The notes: generated by a model not told the origin, from the sequence alone. 64,000 bases of DNA from Ktedonobacteria bacterium (GCA_027459785.1 DAIDGU010000073.1:1-64000), one strand, 5' to 3'; shown: positions 34,815 through 43,688, counted from the first letter of the stretch. Made by a program: numbers and translations.

Positions 34815-34843
34815 CCGCGTGCCATAAAGATAGCAATTTTTAT

Positions 34844-34875
34844 GAAGCGTGCTGGGCGAAAACCTGGCACGCTTC
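34844..34875. terminator. Hairpin after the solute-binding protein gene
   Basis: GAAGCGTGC and GCACGCTTC form a perfect 9-bp stem around 14 bases. It begins 29 bases after the stop codon. There is no T-run, so termination is plausible but unproven. Confidence 0.5.
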
Positions 34876-35033
34876 CGTGCCATTGCGCCAATAATGGCTT
34901 GTCGAGCGTGTAAAGTTTTTATGCATTGTAGCTCACCTGTTGCAAAAAAAGCGTAGGATTTGCCAGCAAAGCATGGTATAGTCTTGAACATCGATGTTGT
35001 TGCAGCATATCCATACGGAAGTAGGTAACTCGC

Positions 35034-35894
35034 ATGTCAACCGCCACCACCGCCGATGGCAGCTTCGCCGCCGCGCTACGCTCCTCCTGGCACGCCAGCC
35101 GCGTGCAGGGCTGGGCGCTCCTGCCGCTGCGCCTTTTCGCCGCCAGCGCCTTCTTGTATGCCGGCTACGAGAAGATCAGTAATCCGCAATTCTTGAATCC
35201 GCACGCGCGCGGCTACTTTGGGCATTTCGTACCGTTTCTGGCCAAGGGATCGCCGATCAGTGGCTTTCTGCTGCATACGGTCGCGCCGCACGCCCAGCTT
35301 TTCGGCGGCTTGGTGGCCTATGGCGAATTCGCGGTCGGCCTGGGGACGCTGCTGGGCATCTTGTTTCGCCCGGCGGCCTTTTTCGGGGCGCTACTCAACT
35401 TGACCTACTATCTGTCGGCCAGTTGGCACGCCCACCCGTTCTACCTCAGCCCGGATCTCGTCTTCGTTTTCGGCTGGGTGACGCTGCTGTTGGTCGGCGC
35501 AGGCGGCGTTGCGTTCACGCTCGATCCCTGGTTAGCGCAGGGTTTGCTGGCGCGTCTGCCACGGCAGCGCCAGGCGCAGACGGCGCGCGGCCTGGCTTTC
35601 GTGCTGGGGGTGCCGCTGGCCGTCCCCGCGCGGGTGGCACAGCCGGCGACTGCCTCACTATCCCCCAAAATCGGTGGCAGCACGGGCGCGCGGAATGCCA
35701 ACACGGGCGCGCTGAAAAATAACGTCGTTGCTTTGCCGAAGAACGCGGTCGCCACGTCGGCCAAGAATGCCGCCAGCACGACGAATAGCAGTGTCAGCGC
35801 CAAGAAGCTGGCGAATGCCAACGTTCCGAAAGCGCGCACCGCCGCCAGCCGCGCCGCCACGCGCGCGGGGGCCACGCCCAGCCAGCGCGGGTAG
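35034..35894 (+). CDS. DoxX family membrane protein with long basic tail
   Basis: Four membrane helices (about 26-46, 80-100, 103-123 and 138-158) and the motifs LRLFAASAFLYAGYEKI and GEFAVGLGTLLG identify the DoxX/TQO small-subunit-like family. These proteins are linked to redox homeostasis, and in some archaea to thiosulfate:quinone oxidoreductase. After the last helix follow about 100 residues rich in Ala, Asn, Lys and Ser with no predicted structure, unusual for DoxX proteins of about 150-180 residues. The start has GGAAGTAGG about 10 bases upstream. Monocistronic in appearance. Confidence 0.82.
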   Translation: MSTATTADGSFAAALRSSWHASRVQGWALLPLRLFAASAFLYAGYEKISNPQFLNPHARGYFGHFVPFLAKGSPISGFLLHTVAPHAQLFGGLVAYGEFAVGLGTLLGILFRPAAFFGALLNLTYYLSASWHAHPFYLSPDLVFVFGWVTLLLVGAGGVAFTLDPWLAQGLLARLPRQRQAQTARGLAFVLGVPLAVPARVAQPATASLSPKIGGSTGARNANTGALKNNVVALPKNAVATSAKNAASTTNSSVSAKKLANANVPKARTAASRAATRAGATPSQRG

Positions 35895-36015
35895 CCGGCG
35901 CTAGCGACCGGGGCCGCACGTGCAACCGCCTCAGCTTCGACCACAGACCGATTTGCATGCCGCCCGTGTGATGTGCTATGCTGCCCACGGGCCAGGCGCA
36001 TCTGCCGGTTCGCGT

Positions 36016-36088
36016 GGGGCTGTAGCTCAGGGGATAGAGCGTCGATCTCCTAAATCGTAGGCCGCAGGTTCGAGTCCTGTCAGCCCCA
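36016..36088 (+). tRNA. tRNA-Arg (anticodon CCT)
   Basis: The acceptor arm GGGGCTG pairs with CAGCCCC, the D arm is GCTC...GAGC, and the anticodon stem CGAT/ATCG closes the loop CTCCTAA with anticodon CCT (reads AGG). The T arm CAGG...CCTG holds TTCGAGT. The discriminator is A and CCA is not encoded. A CTTTTTC run just downstream may aid termination. Confidence 0.96.
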
Positions 36089-36150
36089 CCCTTTTTCTAG
36101 GCCACTAGCTCGATGCTGCGTTGTTCATGCGATCACAGGAGCAAGTTACC

Positions 36151-36579
36151 ATGAAGCGTCCTTGTTTGGCTGTCCTTTGCAGTGGTCTGCTCGTCTGGGG
36201 CTTCGCCGCATGTACCTCGGTCTCGGCGGCAGGTTCGTATCCACCAGCCCCCCAACCGCTGGCCTGTGGTGAAGTCGATAATGGTATCCATCTCGGCGGA
36301 TCGGTTGGTGCTACAAGCTGTTTTTATCAGGCGTATCTGCGTTGCCAAACCGCGACGCTTGTGTATCGCTACACGCCCCTGGATACCAGCGAGAAGCAGG
36401 TGTTCACCATCCATGCCGATTGTTCGGTGACGGATGTGCGCAGTTTTGCGATTATTCCCGGCAATCCAGACAACGGCCCCTTTAGCACTTATACATGTCG
36501 CAGTGTCCAGCAAGGCAACAATGCTATCGTCATCACCGGCTGTGGTACACAAGGGGATGTTACTATCCCAACACCATGA
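36151..36579 (+). CDS. Small lipoprotein of unknown function
   Basis: AGGAG lies 9 bases before the ATG, and the 142-residue product starts with a lipoprotein signal (MKRPCLAVLCSGLLVWGFAA then Cys). The mature part has six Cys, some in a pattern that could form disulfides (LACGEVD, TSCFYQAYLRCQ, YTCRSV, TGCGTQ), and is predicted to be beta-rich. It resembles small secreted Chloroflexota proteins of unknown function, and I recognise no family. It follows the tRNA gene on the same strand. Confidence 0.7.
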   Translation: MKRPCLAVLCSGLLVWGFAACTSVSAAGSYPPAPQPLACGEVDNGIHLGGSVGATSCFYQAYLRCQTATLVYRYTPLDTSEKQVFTIHADCSVTDVRSFAIIPGNPDNGPFSTYTCRSVQQGNNAIVITGCGTQGDVTIPTP

Positions 36580-36702
36580 GCAACGTGATGCTGCGCCACC
36601 GCTGGTACATGGGCAAAGTTGCCCGATGACGGGGGGCATGTGACGGAGCAGAAGACAGATCAGAACTATATAGCGGGATGTAAGCAACGTAGGCCATGAA
36701 CA

Positions 36703-36737
36703 GGGGACCGTCTTGACGGACGGCCCCCCGCTTTTTA
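36703..36737 (+). terminator. Intrinsic terminator
   Basis: GGGGACCGTC and GACGGACGGCCCC form a strong G/C stem followed by CGCTTTTTAT. It lies about 120 bases after the small lipoprotein gene and just beyond the end of the convergent secreted protein gene. Confidence 0.7.
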
Positions 36738-36749
36738 TACCAGATAGGG

Positions 36750-37727
36750 TTAGTAGGAAAGGACGCAGCCGCCTGCGCCGCTGTTGAACGCATTGCTCCA
36801 GAGCGACTGGACGGGGAACGTGCCAGTGCTCAACGTGATGTCCGCCGAAGCGCCTTGCCCGGAGCTGATCCAGGCGCACTTGTCGCCATTCTCGCTGCCG
36901 CTGCCATCAAGCCAGCCGGTGCTGGGGAAGATGTCGCTCTCGGTTTCCGCAAACTCGTGACCACCAACGATGGTGATACCTGCGTCAGGGCCAAGGTTGT
37001 TGAAGTTGGCACCACAACTTGACCCTGCATCAGTGATATAGGGCATGTTGGTATATGCGACATTGCCGTAGGTCGAACTCGTGGAACTGTGCCAGGCACA
37101 GTACTGCGTGCCGAATCCACTGGCGTTGTTGCCTGTCGCCGTGTTGATCACATACTGCGCCGTCGTGTTCGCGCTGGCGCTGGTGTTGCCGAAATGCCCG
37201 GCGGCATTGACGGCCTCACTGGCGAGTTGCGACTGCGAGGGTTTGGAAGGAGCTGCACTGCCATTGTCGTACCAAACGCCCGCCAAAACGCCTTTCGGGT
37301 TGGTGGCCGCGGTACCAGCGCCGTTGCAGAAAATGGTGCCGCTGCTCACGCCTTCGCAGTACTGCGTCACCGAATTGTTCCAGGAACTGCCGCCGACGCC
37401 ATTGAAGAAGCTCTGCTGAATGCTGGCTTCACCCGACGGGTCGTTGTTGGTCCACTGGGAACCCCAATAGACGAGGTAGACACGGTCTGCGCCGGTCTCG
37501 ACACCCACGCCACCGGTCCCACCATGATAATAAAGATTACTGCTGCCACCGCCGCAGTTATGATGGCAGGTGCCTTTGACCCGCATGGAGTGAATCGGGC
37601 CAAGGACTTGCTTCACGGTGGGGGGAGCGGCACTGGCCTGTCGCGCGGATACCGTAAAAGCAACAGCAGCGAGGATGACCGCCGTTGTGACGACGGAAGC
37701 GATGATGAACGAACGAGAACGCTTCAC
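36750..37727 (-). CDS. Secreted PHI-1/EXORDIUM-like protein with HExxE-type motif
   Basis: A GTG start with AAGGGG 10 bases upstream gives a cleavable Sec signal (charged MKRSRS, then a hydrophobic core ending near VSARQASA). The mature 290-residue Ser/Gly/Asn-rich domain has seven or more Cys and the segment VGGHEFAETESD followed by SGSENGDKCAW. The layout His-Glu-x-x-Glu-x-x-(S/T)D plus a later Glu-x-x-Asp-x-Cys resembles the phosphate-induced/EXORDIUM family, also present in actinobacteria. A metal-dependent activity is suggested by the motif but not established. It is probably exported to the cell surface or medium. Confidence 0.65.
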   Translation of the reverse strand: MKRSRSFIIASVVTTAVILAAVAFTVSARQASAAPPTVKQVLGPIHSMRVKGTCHHNCGGGSSNLYYHGGTGGVGVETGADRVYLVYWGSQWTNNDPSGEASIQQSFFNGVGGSSWNNSVTQYCEGVSSGTIFCNGAGTAATNPKGVLAGVWYDNGSAAPSKPSQSQLASEAVNAAGHFGNTSASANTTAQYVINTATGNNASGFGTQYCAWHSSTSSTYGNVAYTNMPYITDAGSSCGANFNNLGPDAGITIVGGHEFAETESDIFPSTGWLDGSGSENGDKCAWISSGQGASADITLSTGTFPVQSLWSNAFNSGAGGCVLSY

Positions 37728-38099
37728 TCTTTGCTAACCCCTTAAGATGACTGCTTGAGTCATCTGTGCTGTAGTTCGCCAAAGCGCGCCACCGCATGCC
37801 ACCCAGGCATCACGGTCGTGCTTACAACCGACGCAAGCAGCGCCTCAGGAACGCTGACAACGCACCTCTTAATGAAGATGAATGCGAGCGGACTCGTCAA
37901 CAGCACGTATCCGCTTATGATTTCCCTAGAGCTGTGGCTGACATTCCCTCCATTTCCGCGCCGCCTTGCATCACAGCACTACAACCATATTCCTCATCTG
38001 GTGGTCGCATGCTCCAGTGTTGGGTTTTTGTAGCGTCGCTTGGATAAAGATTAGTATACTGATGGCCTGGATGTTTGTCAATACCTGGCTAACAACTTT
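37728..38099. other. Gap upstream of the secreted protein gene
   Basis: The gap between the two divergent genes holds the secreted protein's leader on one side. I see no RNA gene, repeat family or plausible coding frame in it. Confidence 0.4.
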
Positions 38100-38129
38100 T
38101 TGCCTCGTTATTTTTGCACGTTGTAGAAT
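38100..38129 (+). promoter_or_regulatory. Probable promoter of the small membrane protein gene
   Basis: TTGCCT and TAGAAT are separated by 18 bases, 45 bases before the ATG. Confidence 0.5.
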
Positions 38130-38173
38130 ACAGGCAGACTTTTGCGTTCGGCCATGGAAAGGAGCGTCAATCT

Positions 38174-38323
38174 ATGCTTATGCTCGGTCACTTGCCGTCC
38201 TTGCTCTACACGTTGGCGTTGTTCGTCGCTTTCATCTTCGGCTGTGTCTTCGCGTTTCGTAGCGCGGTAGACTATATCATCAAGCGCCTGCGGGAAACAC
38301 AGCCGCCGCCACATCAGTCATGA
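38174..38323 (+). CDS. Small single-span membrane protein (49 aa)
   Basis: AAAGGAG lies 9 bases before the ATG of this 49-residue product. One hydrophobic helix (LLYTLALFVAFIFGCVFAF) is followed by a basic, proline-ended tail (IIKRLRETQPPPH), suggesting an N-out/C-in membrane peptide. The stop overlaps the start of the truncated SDR gene by 4 bases, so the two were once translationally coupled. No family is recognised. Confidence 0.65.
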   Translation: MLMLGHLPSLLYTLALFVAFIFGCVFAFRSAVDYIIKRLRETQPPPHQS

Positions 38324-38481
38324 GAAAGAGCGATGCGATGAGCCGGCAGGCGACACGCTTTAAGGAGAGATATGGGCCGTGGGCCATCGTCGCGGGCGCG
38401 TCCGAAGGGCTGGGCGCGGCCTGGTCGTACGGGGGCATCATGAGTGGTGTCATACGTGGGAGGTATGTGGAGATCTCCTGA
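38320..38481 (+). pseudogene. Truncated short-chain dehydrogenase gene
   Basis: The frame reads FKERYGPWAIVAGASEGLGA, the N-terminal strand and Gly-rich NAD(P)-binding loop (usually TGASxGIG) of an SDR oxidoreductase. It then departs from the family at about residue 37 and stops at residue 53. The remaining 200 or more residues are absent; downstream sequence codes for the GerW-like protein instead. It is the remnant of a deletion that kept the ATGA coupling to the preceding small gene. Confidence 0.7.
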
Positions 38482-38613
38482 GCTCCGTTGGCCAGCAGGT
38501 GCAGATGATTATCCCGCAGATTGGCATCATCCTGGCGGGATAGGCTGGTGGCAGGCGAGGCAGCATCTTGCTGCGCGACGCGAAAGCGGTATTGAGAATA
38601 GCGGAGGGATGCA

Positions 38614-39075
38614 ATGGCAGAGACGATCACACGGGCGACTAATTTGACCCTGACGGAGCGCCTGGCGGAGAAAATGGGGGCGATCATTCAGGCGACGACG
38701 GTGTTCGCGCCGCCAGTGGAACGCGATGGGCGCACAGTCATTCCCGTGGCGCGGGCGGCGTGGGGCTTCGGCGCGGGCGGCAGCCATTCGCTGCGCCAGG
38801 GGCAGGGGTCCGGTGGCGGCGGGGGTGCGCAGGTCAGCCCCATCGGCTATATCGAGATCAGCAGCGACGGGGCGCGCTTCCGTCACATCTACGATGCGCG
38901 CACCATCCTGGCGCTGAGCCTGGGCGGCGGCGTGCTGGCGCTGCTGCTGCTGCGCGAGGTGCGCAAGCTCATCTCGCACCGCCAGCAGGATGAAACCGTC
39001 GTCGCCACCGTCATCGAGACGACAACCACAGACGTTCCCCAGGACGCGAACTTTGCGGAGATGCCTGTCAGCTAG
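38614..39075 (+). CDS. GerW/YtfJ family protein with membrane anchor
   Basis: The family core is clear: VFAPPVERDGRTVIPVARAA, then WGFGAGG, a Gly-rich linker (GSGGGGGAQVSP) and IGYIEISSDGARFRHI. In Bacillus YtfJ/GerW is needed for spore germination, but homologues are widespread in non-sporulating bacteria. Here a hydrophobic helix (ILALSLGGGVLALLLL) follows the domain, unlike the short soluble Bacillus form. GGAGGG lies 5 bases before the ATG; 153 residues. It ends 4 bases from the convergent small secreted protein gene. Confidence 0.85.
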   Translation: MAETITRATNLTLTERLAEKMGAIIQATTVFAPPVERDGRTVIPVARAAWGFGAGGSHSLRQGQGSGGGGGAQVSPIGYIEISSDGARFRHIYDARTILALSLGGGVLALLLLREVRKLISHRQQDETVVATVIETTTTDVPQDANFAEMPVS

Positions 39076-39079
39076 TGAT

Positions 39080-39304
39080 CTAGCGCGGCGTGCAACTCGG
39101 ATGCGGGGTGGCGTGTATCAGCGAGCAGGCGTGGGGCAGCGGAGCTGGTTGGGCGCGTGCCGGCACCACCGGCGCGGCCCCGCCCGCCTGCACATGCGCG
39201 GCGAACAGTGCCGGCCCCGTGGCGAACAGCGTCAGGCACAGCGCCAGCGCCAACAAACCAAGCAGCGTATGTTTGCGCACGGTGGGCAACGTGGGTTGTA
39301 GCAT
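39080..39304 (-). CDS. Small secreted or membrane-anchored protein (74 aa)
   Basis: A strong AAGGAGG lies 8 bases before the ATG. The product has a typical signal/anchor (TVRKHTLLGLLALALCLTLF then ATGPALFAAHVQA) and a mature part of about 35 Pro/Ala/His-rich residues with two Cys. No family is recognised. The ribosome-binding site and signal sequence make translation likely. It is convergent with the GerW-like gene. Confidence 0.6.
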   Translation of the reverse strand: MLQPTLPTVRKHTLLGLLALALCLTLFATGPALFAAHVQAGGAAPVVPARAQPAPLPHACSLIHATPHPSCTPR

Positions 39305-39458
39305 CCTATGACCTCCTTAACAGGGGACGAACGGCCCTCTTTATTTCACTATAACACCACCACCAACCCGCTACCGCCAGCCAACCCCCCATCTTGGCTA
39401 GCCAGCAGGTATGCGCGGGCGGTGTTCCTGTGGGGAGGCCGATGGCGATTGGTCGCCA

Positions 39459-40346
39459 TCAATCTTCGATAGCCTGATGCAACGTGGCGACGAAGGCTTC
39501 AGCGGCGGGCGAGAGCGGGCGGTCATGGCGGTGGGCCACGCCAATCGTGCGCGCTAGCGGCGGATCGCTCACCGGCAGCGCCACCACGCCGGGGCGCGGC
39601 GATCCCTCGAAGGCGAGCTGTGGCACCAGGCTCACGCCCAGGCCCGCCGCCACCATGCGCAGCACCGTTTCCATCTCGCCGCCTTCCAGTGCCACGCGCG
39701 GCTCGAAACCGGCGGCGCGGCAGCCCGCGATGGTGGCCGAGCGCAGGTGGTAGCTGACGCGATAGAGGATGAACGGCTCGTCGGCGGCCAGGCGCAAAGG
39801 GACTGGCGGCGTCGCGCGTGCGATGGGCGAATCCGCCGCGACGGCCAACAACAGCGGTTCGGTGAAAAGTGGCACGGCGTCGATGGTGGGCCGGTCGGTC
39901 GGCAGGACGACGATGGCGAGATCGACCGCGCCGCGCTCGATCATCGTCACCAGCGCGCCGGTGCCACCCTCGCGCAAGACCACCTCGACCGCTGGCTGTG
40001 CGGCGCGATAGCGCGCCAGGGCGCGCGGCAACAGATGCGTGGCGACGGTCGGCGTCACGCCCACGCTGATGCGCCCCAGCGCCCGCCCGCGCAGCCGGGC
40101 GATCTCGCGCTGGGCAGCCTCCACGTCGGCCAAGACGCGCTCCGCGTGAGGCAACAGGCGCAGCCCCGCTTCCGTCAGGCGCACCTCGCGCCCGCTGCGG
40201 TCAAAGAGCGTCACGCCCAGTTCGCCTTCCAGGCGGGCAATGGCCTGGCTGACGGCGGGCTGGGCGATGTGTAGCGCCTTCGCCGCCCGCGTGAAGTTCA
40301 GCCGCCGCGCCACTTCCAGAAAGATTTCCAGATGCCGCAGATCCAT
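39459..40346 (-). CDS. LysR family transcriptional regulator
   Basis: The 295-residue protein has the LysR winged helix-turn-helix (LNFTRAAKALHIAQPAVSQA then IARLEGELGVTLFDR) and a C-terminal effector-binding domain starting RISVGVTPTVATHLLP. LysR proteins usually regulate a divergent neighbour, but here the upstream gene is on the same strand (ORF6C protein, 15 bases away), so the target is not obvious. The DoxX, sdh and LysR regions share no visible T-N11-A operator. The effector is unknown. Confidence 0.93.
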   Translation of the reverse strand: MDLRHLEIFLEVARRLNFTRAAKALHIAQPAVSQAIARLEGELGVTLFDRSGREVRLTEAGLRLLPHAERVLADVEAAQREIARLRGRALGRISVGVTPTVATHLLPRALARYRAAQPAVEVVLREGGTGALVTMIERGAVDLAIVVLPTDRPTIDAVPLFTEPLLLAVAADSPIARATPPVPLRLAADEPFILYRVSYHLRSATIAGCRAAGFEPRVALEGGEMETVLRMVAAGLGVSLVPQLAFEGSPRPGVVALPVSDPPLARTIGVAHRHDRPLSPAAEAFVATLHQAIED

Positions 40347-40361
40347 ACATCTATCTTACAT

Positions 40362-40565
40362 TCAAAAAAGGCTTTTTTGCTCAGGGGTGATGCCGGTGGT
40401 GGCACGCTTCCACAGATCGCGCAGGTAGTTCATGACTGCTTCATACTGCGTCGCCGGAATCTCCGCATAGGTGCTTACGCCAAATCGGCGATAGAGCGCG
40501 GCGTAAAGATCAACAGCGTCCTCTTCAGGAATAGGTACAGGCTCTGCAAATGGTGGTTCACTCAT
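40362..40565 (-). CDS. Solo ORF6C-domain protein (67 aa)
   Basis: The segment VDLYAALYRRFGVSTYAEIP then ATQYEAVMNYLRDLW matches the phage ORF6C domain, normally the C-terminal module of phage antirepressor-type proteins. Here it is a free-standing 67-residue protein. GGAGAAACAGCG precedes the ATG, and a hairpin in the leader sits just before this site. It ends 15 bases before the LysR gene and may be co-transcribed. It could be a remnant of a prophage antirepressor or a small regulator. Confidence 0.65.
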   Translation of the reverse strand: MSEPPFAEPVPIPEEDAVDLYAALYRRFGVSTYAEIPATQYEAVMNYLRDLWKRATTGITPEQKSLF

Positions 40566-40580
40566 CGCTGTTTCTCCAAA

Positions 40581-40602
40581 GGGGTCCGTATGATACGGCC
40601 CC
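40581..40602 (-). promoter_or_regulatory. Hairpin in front of the ORF6C ribosome-binding site
   Basis: In the transcript GGGGCCGTA and TACGGACCCC form a stem with a 3-base loop and one unpaired A, followed by TTTGGAG. The Shine-Dalgarno starts 3 bases after the stem, so the hairpin could limit translation or act as a weak terminator. Confidence 0.45.
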
Positions 40603-40767
40603 CTTTTCCTGTAGTCCTGACAAGGAGGGAGCCAATATGATCCCCCCATACACAGTAACATGTCTACACAAGTAGAACCTAAATACTGGTGAAAATTCCC
40701 TATCTACTAGCCCTAGCGACTCAGACTATCCATAAGCATTGCTTATCATAACGTATCTTATCACCTA

Positions 40768-40797
40768 TTGGACGCCGCGCGCCAGGCATGGTACGCT
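40768..40797 (+). promoter_or_regulatory. Possible sdh operon promoter
   Basis: TTGGAC and TACGCT are separated by 18 bases, about 95 bases before sdhC. The boxes are moderate; no other candidate is better. Confidence 0.4.
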
Positions 40798-40889
40798 GGG
40801 ATGTATAGATGGCCTTCGGGCTGTCCAGCCTTTCCCCGCACCCATTTCCCCGCACCCATTCATCTCAAACGACGAGGAGACACCCAAGC

Positions 40890-41264
40890 ATGTATCGTGG
40901 TCAATCCGGCATGTGGGCCTGGTTGCTACACCGCGTCACCGGCGTAGCGATCCTGCTGTTCCTGCTCGTGCATATCGTCGATATCACCATCCTGGGCTTC
41001 GGGCCGACGGTGTATAACAATGCCCTCAGCGTGTTCGCGCTGCCCTTCGTGCGCGTGGTCTCGTTGGGGCTAATCGCCGCTGTGCTGTATCACTCCTTCA
41101 ATGGCGTGCGCATCACGCTGATCGACTTCTGGCCGCAAGGGACGAAATACCAGCAGATCATGTGGGCGGCGGTATTGGTGCTGACCATCGGCGGCTTCCT
41201 GGGCATGGGCTATTATGTCATGCTGCCGGTCTTCCACGGCTGTCCGGCGCACCAGTGCGGGTAG
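40890..41264 (+). CDS. sdhC: Succinate dehydrogenase cytochrome b556 subunit
   Basis: This 124-residue protein has three membrane helices and the SdhC signatures WLLHRVTGVAILLFLLVHIV and LYHSFNGVRI, whose His residues bind heme b and line the quinone site. Together with SdhD it anchors complex II in the membrane. GAGGAG lies 11 bases before the ATG. First gene of sdhCDAB; 80 bases separate it from sdhD, and a family B element lies in this gap. Confidence 0.92.
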   Translation: MYRGQSGMWAWLLHRVTGVAILLFLLVHIVDITILGFGPTVYNNALSVFALPFVRVVSLGLIAAVLYHSFNGVRITLIDFWPQGTKYQQIMWAAVLVLTIGGFLGMGYYVMLPVFHGCPAHQCG

Positions 41265-41270
41265 CACTAC

Positions 41271-41328
41271 CGGAGGGTGGACATGCTTGTCCCCCAGTGT
41301 GACAGACAGGAATGTCTATCCCCCCCAT
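41271..41328. repeat. Family B element between sdhC and sdhD
   Basis: CGGAGGGTGGACATGCTTGT is followed by GACAGACAGGAATGTCTATC, a slightly degraded family B palindrome. It ends 4 bases before the sdhD ribosome-binding site. Confidence 0.75.
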
Positions 41329-41344
41329 ATTGGAGGAGTTGATC

Positions 41345-41779
41345 ATGGCGACACGCACTTCCGTTTACGCGAAGCCCAATGCCGCTACTAGCAGCGGCTT
41401 CGAGGTCTTCTCGTGGTATTTCTTTCGCATCTCCGGCCTGGTGCTGGTCTTCCTGGCGATCATCCACCTGTTGGTCATGCACGTCAGCAACGATGTGAGC
41501 CAGACGAGCTATGATTTCGTGGCGGCGCGCTATGCTAACCCATTCTGGCGCGTCTACGACCTGTTGCTGCTGACGTTGGCGCTGTTGCACGGCATGAACG
41601 GCCTGCGCGTGATGGTGGATGATTACGTGCGCGGGCGCGGCTGGCGGTTGGCCTGGCAGTCGTTCCTGGGCCTCGTCACCGTCACCTTCTGGTTGATGGG
41701 GACGCTGACCATCGTCGCGTTCCATCCTGGCACCGCGCCGCTGGGAGCCTTCTTCCACACGCTCTTCCATCTCAAATAA
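41345..41779 (+). CDS. sdhD: Succinate dehydrogenase membrane anchor subunit
   Basis: The 144-residue product has three membrane helices and a family-like EVFSWYFFRISGLVLVFLAI then IHLLVMH, with a second conserved His in ALLHGMNGLRVMVDDY. It completes the quinone/heme site with SdhC. I start at the ATG behind GGAGGAG; an upstream in-frame ATG lies in the repeat. It is followed by a family A element before sdhA. Confidence 0.9.
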   Translation: MATRTSVYAKPNAATSSGFEVFSWYFFRISGLVLVFLAIIHLLVMHVSNDVSQTSYDFVAARYANPFWRVYDLLLLTLALLHGMNGLRVMVDDYVRGRGWRLAWQSFLGLVTVTFWLMGTLTIVAFHPGTAPLGAFFHTLFHLK

Positions 41780-41792
41780 AGCTGACGAGGTT

Positions 41793-41932
41793 CGAACACG
41801 AAGGCCACGAAATTACCACGAAGGACACGAAAAATGAAGAAAAAGGCTGATGTTTGATTCACAGGGTGATACAGTGAGAACATTTTTCGTCCTTTTCGTG
41901 CCTTTCGCGTAGCTTTCGTGGTTTTCGTGTTC
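41793..41932. repeat. Family A two-armed element between sdhD and sdhA
   Basis: The left arm starts CGAACACGAAGGCCACGAAA, and the right arm contains TTTCGTGGTTTTCGTGTTC. The core is about 55 bases. It ends just before the sdhA ribosome-binding site. Confidence 0.85.
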
Positions 41933-41954
41933 TTCGTAGGAGGTTGACTACACA

Positions 41955-43688
41955 ATGGCGTACCACAAGTTTGACGTGGTGATCGTTGGGGCGGGTGGCG
42001 CGGGGCTGATGGCCGCGATGCAGTTGCCCAACGCCAGCATCGCCGTCATCTCGAAGGTCTACCCCACGCGCTCGCACACCGGCGCGGCGCAGGGCGGCGT
42101 GGCCGCCGCGCTGGGCAACCAGGAAGAAGACCACTGGCAGTGGCACATGTATGACACCGTCAAGGGCGGCGACTATCTGGTGGACCAAGATGCCGCCGAG
42201 GTGCTGGCGCAAGAGGCCATCGACGCGGTGTATGACCTGGAACACTGGGGGCTGCCCTTCAACCGCACGGCTGACGGCAAGATCGACCAGCGCCGTTTCG
42301 GCGGCCACACGCGCAACTTCGGCGAGGGTCCCGTGCGCCGTTCGTGCTACGCGGCGGACCGCACCGGCCACATGATCTTGCAGACGATGTATCAGACGGC
42401 GATCAAGAATCAGGTGCGGTTTTACAACGAGTTCTTCCTCACCGATCTGTTGATCAGCGAGGGGCGCTGCAACGGCGTCGTGGCCTATTCGATCCGCGAC
42501 GGCGAGGTGCATACTTTCCAGGCGAAGGCCGTCATCTTCGCCACCGGCGGCTATGGGCGCGCGTGGAGCATCACCAGCAACGCGCTGGCCTGCACCGGCG
42601 ACGGCATGGCGGTGGCCTATCGGCGCGGCGTGCCGTTGGAAGACATGGAGTTTTACCAGTTCCACCCAACGGGCATCTATCGCGTGGGCGTGCTGCTTTC
42701 CGAGGCGGCGCGCGGCGAGGGCGCGTACCTGCTGAACAGCGAGGGCGAACGCTTCATGCAGCGTTACACCCCTACGCTGGCGGAACTGGCCCCGCGCGAC
42801 ATCGTCTCGCGCTGCATCGTCACGGAAATCCGCGAAGGGCGCGGCATCGACGGGTCGGATTATGTCTATCTGGACGTGCGCCATCTGGGCGAGGCGAAGA
42901 TCCGCGAGAAGCTGCCGGATATCACCGATTTCGCGCGCACATATCTGCGCATCGAGCCGATCACCGAGCCGGTGCCGATTCAGCCGACAGCGCACTACGC
43001 GATGGGCGGCATCCCGACCGATCTGGAAGGCCAGGTGATCATCGATGAGAATCGGACGCCGCTGGTGGGCTTTTACGCCGCTGGCGAGGTCGCGTGTGTC
43101 TCGGTCCACGGCGCGAACCGCCTGGGAACGAATTCGCTGGTGGACCTGATCGTCTTTGGTCGCCGCGCCGGCAAACACATCGCCAAACAACTCGCCGCCG
43201 GCGAGCTGGACCACGCGCCCCTGCCGGCGGACGCCGAAGCGCCCACGCGCGAACTGATCGCGCGGCTACGCAGCAACACCGGCGAGACCGAAGGGCCGAT
43301 CCGCGAGGAGATGCGCGTGGTGATGATGGACCTCTGCGGCGTGATGCGCACCGCCGCCGGCCTGAAAGACTGCGCGGCGAAGATCGCCGAGTTGCAGGAC
43401 CGTTATCAGAACGTCCGCGTGACCGACCCATCGGAGACCTTCAACACAGAACTGATGGAGGTGCTGGAACTGGGCAACCTGCTGGACTGCGCGGAGACGA
43501 CGGTGGCCGGCGCGCTTGCGCGCGAAGAGAGCCGGGGCGGCCACTTCCGCGAGGACTTCCCCGACCGCGACGATGTGCATTTCCTCACCCACACGCTGGC
43601 TTATCGCGGCGCGGAGGGCGGCGTGCAGGAACTGCGCTACAAGCCGGTGGTCATCACCGAGTTCCAGCCCAAAGAGCGCAAATACTAA
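41955..43688 (+). CDS. sdhA: Succinate dehydrogenase flavoprotein subunit
   Basis: SdhA oxidises succinate to fumarate. The 577-residue protein has the FAD-binding [15 protein letters not shown], the covalent FAD His in [16 protein letters not shown], the active-site Arg region LAPRDIVSR, the HYAMGGIPT capping segment and [26 protein letters not shown] precedes the ATG by about 11 bases. Length and motifs are normal. It shares the operon with sdhC, sdhD and sdhB, although each gap holds a repeat element that must be transcribed through. Confidence 0.97.
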   Translation: MAYHKFDVVIVGAGGAGLMAAMQLPNASIAVISKVYPTRSHTGAAQGGVAAALGNQEEDHWQWHMYDTVKGGDYLVDQDAAEVLAQEAIDAVYDLEHWGLPFNRTADGKIDQRRFGGHTRNFGEGPVRRSCYAADRTGHMILQTMYQTAIKNQVRFYNEFFLTDLLISEGRCNGVVAYSIRDGEVHTFQAKAVIFATGGYGRAWSITSNALACTGDGMAVAYRRGVPLEDMEFYQFHPTGIYRVGVLLSEAARGEGAYLLNSEGERFMQRYTPTLAELAPRDIVSRCIVTEIREGRGIDGSDYVYLDVRHLGEAKIREKLPDITDFARTYLRIEPITEPVPIQPTAHYAMGGIPTDLEGQVIIDENRTPLVGFYAAGEVACVSVHGANRLGTNSLVDLIVFGRRAGKHIAKQLAAGELDHAPLPADAEAPTRELIARLRSNTGETEGPIREEMRVVMMDLCGVMRTAAGLKDCAAKIAELQDRYQNVRVTDPSETFNTELMEVLELGNLLDCAETTVAGALAREESRGGHFREDFPDRDDVHFLTHTLAYRGAEGGVQELRYKPVVITEFQPKERKY

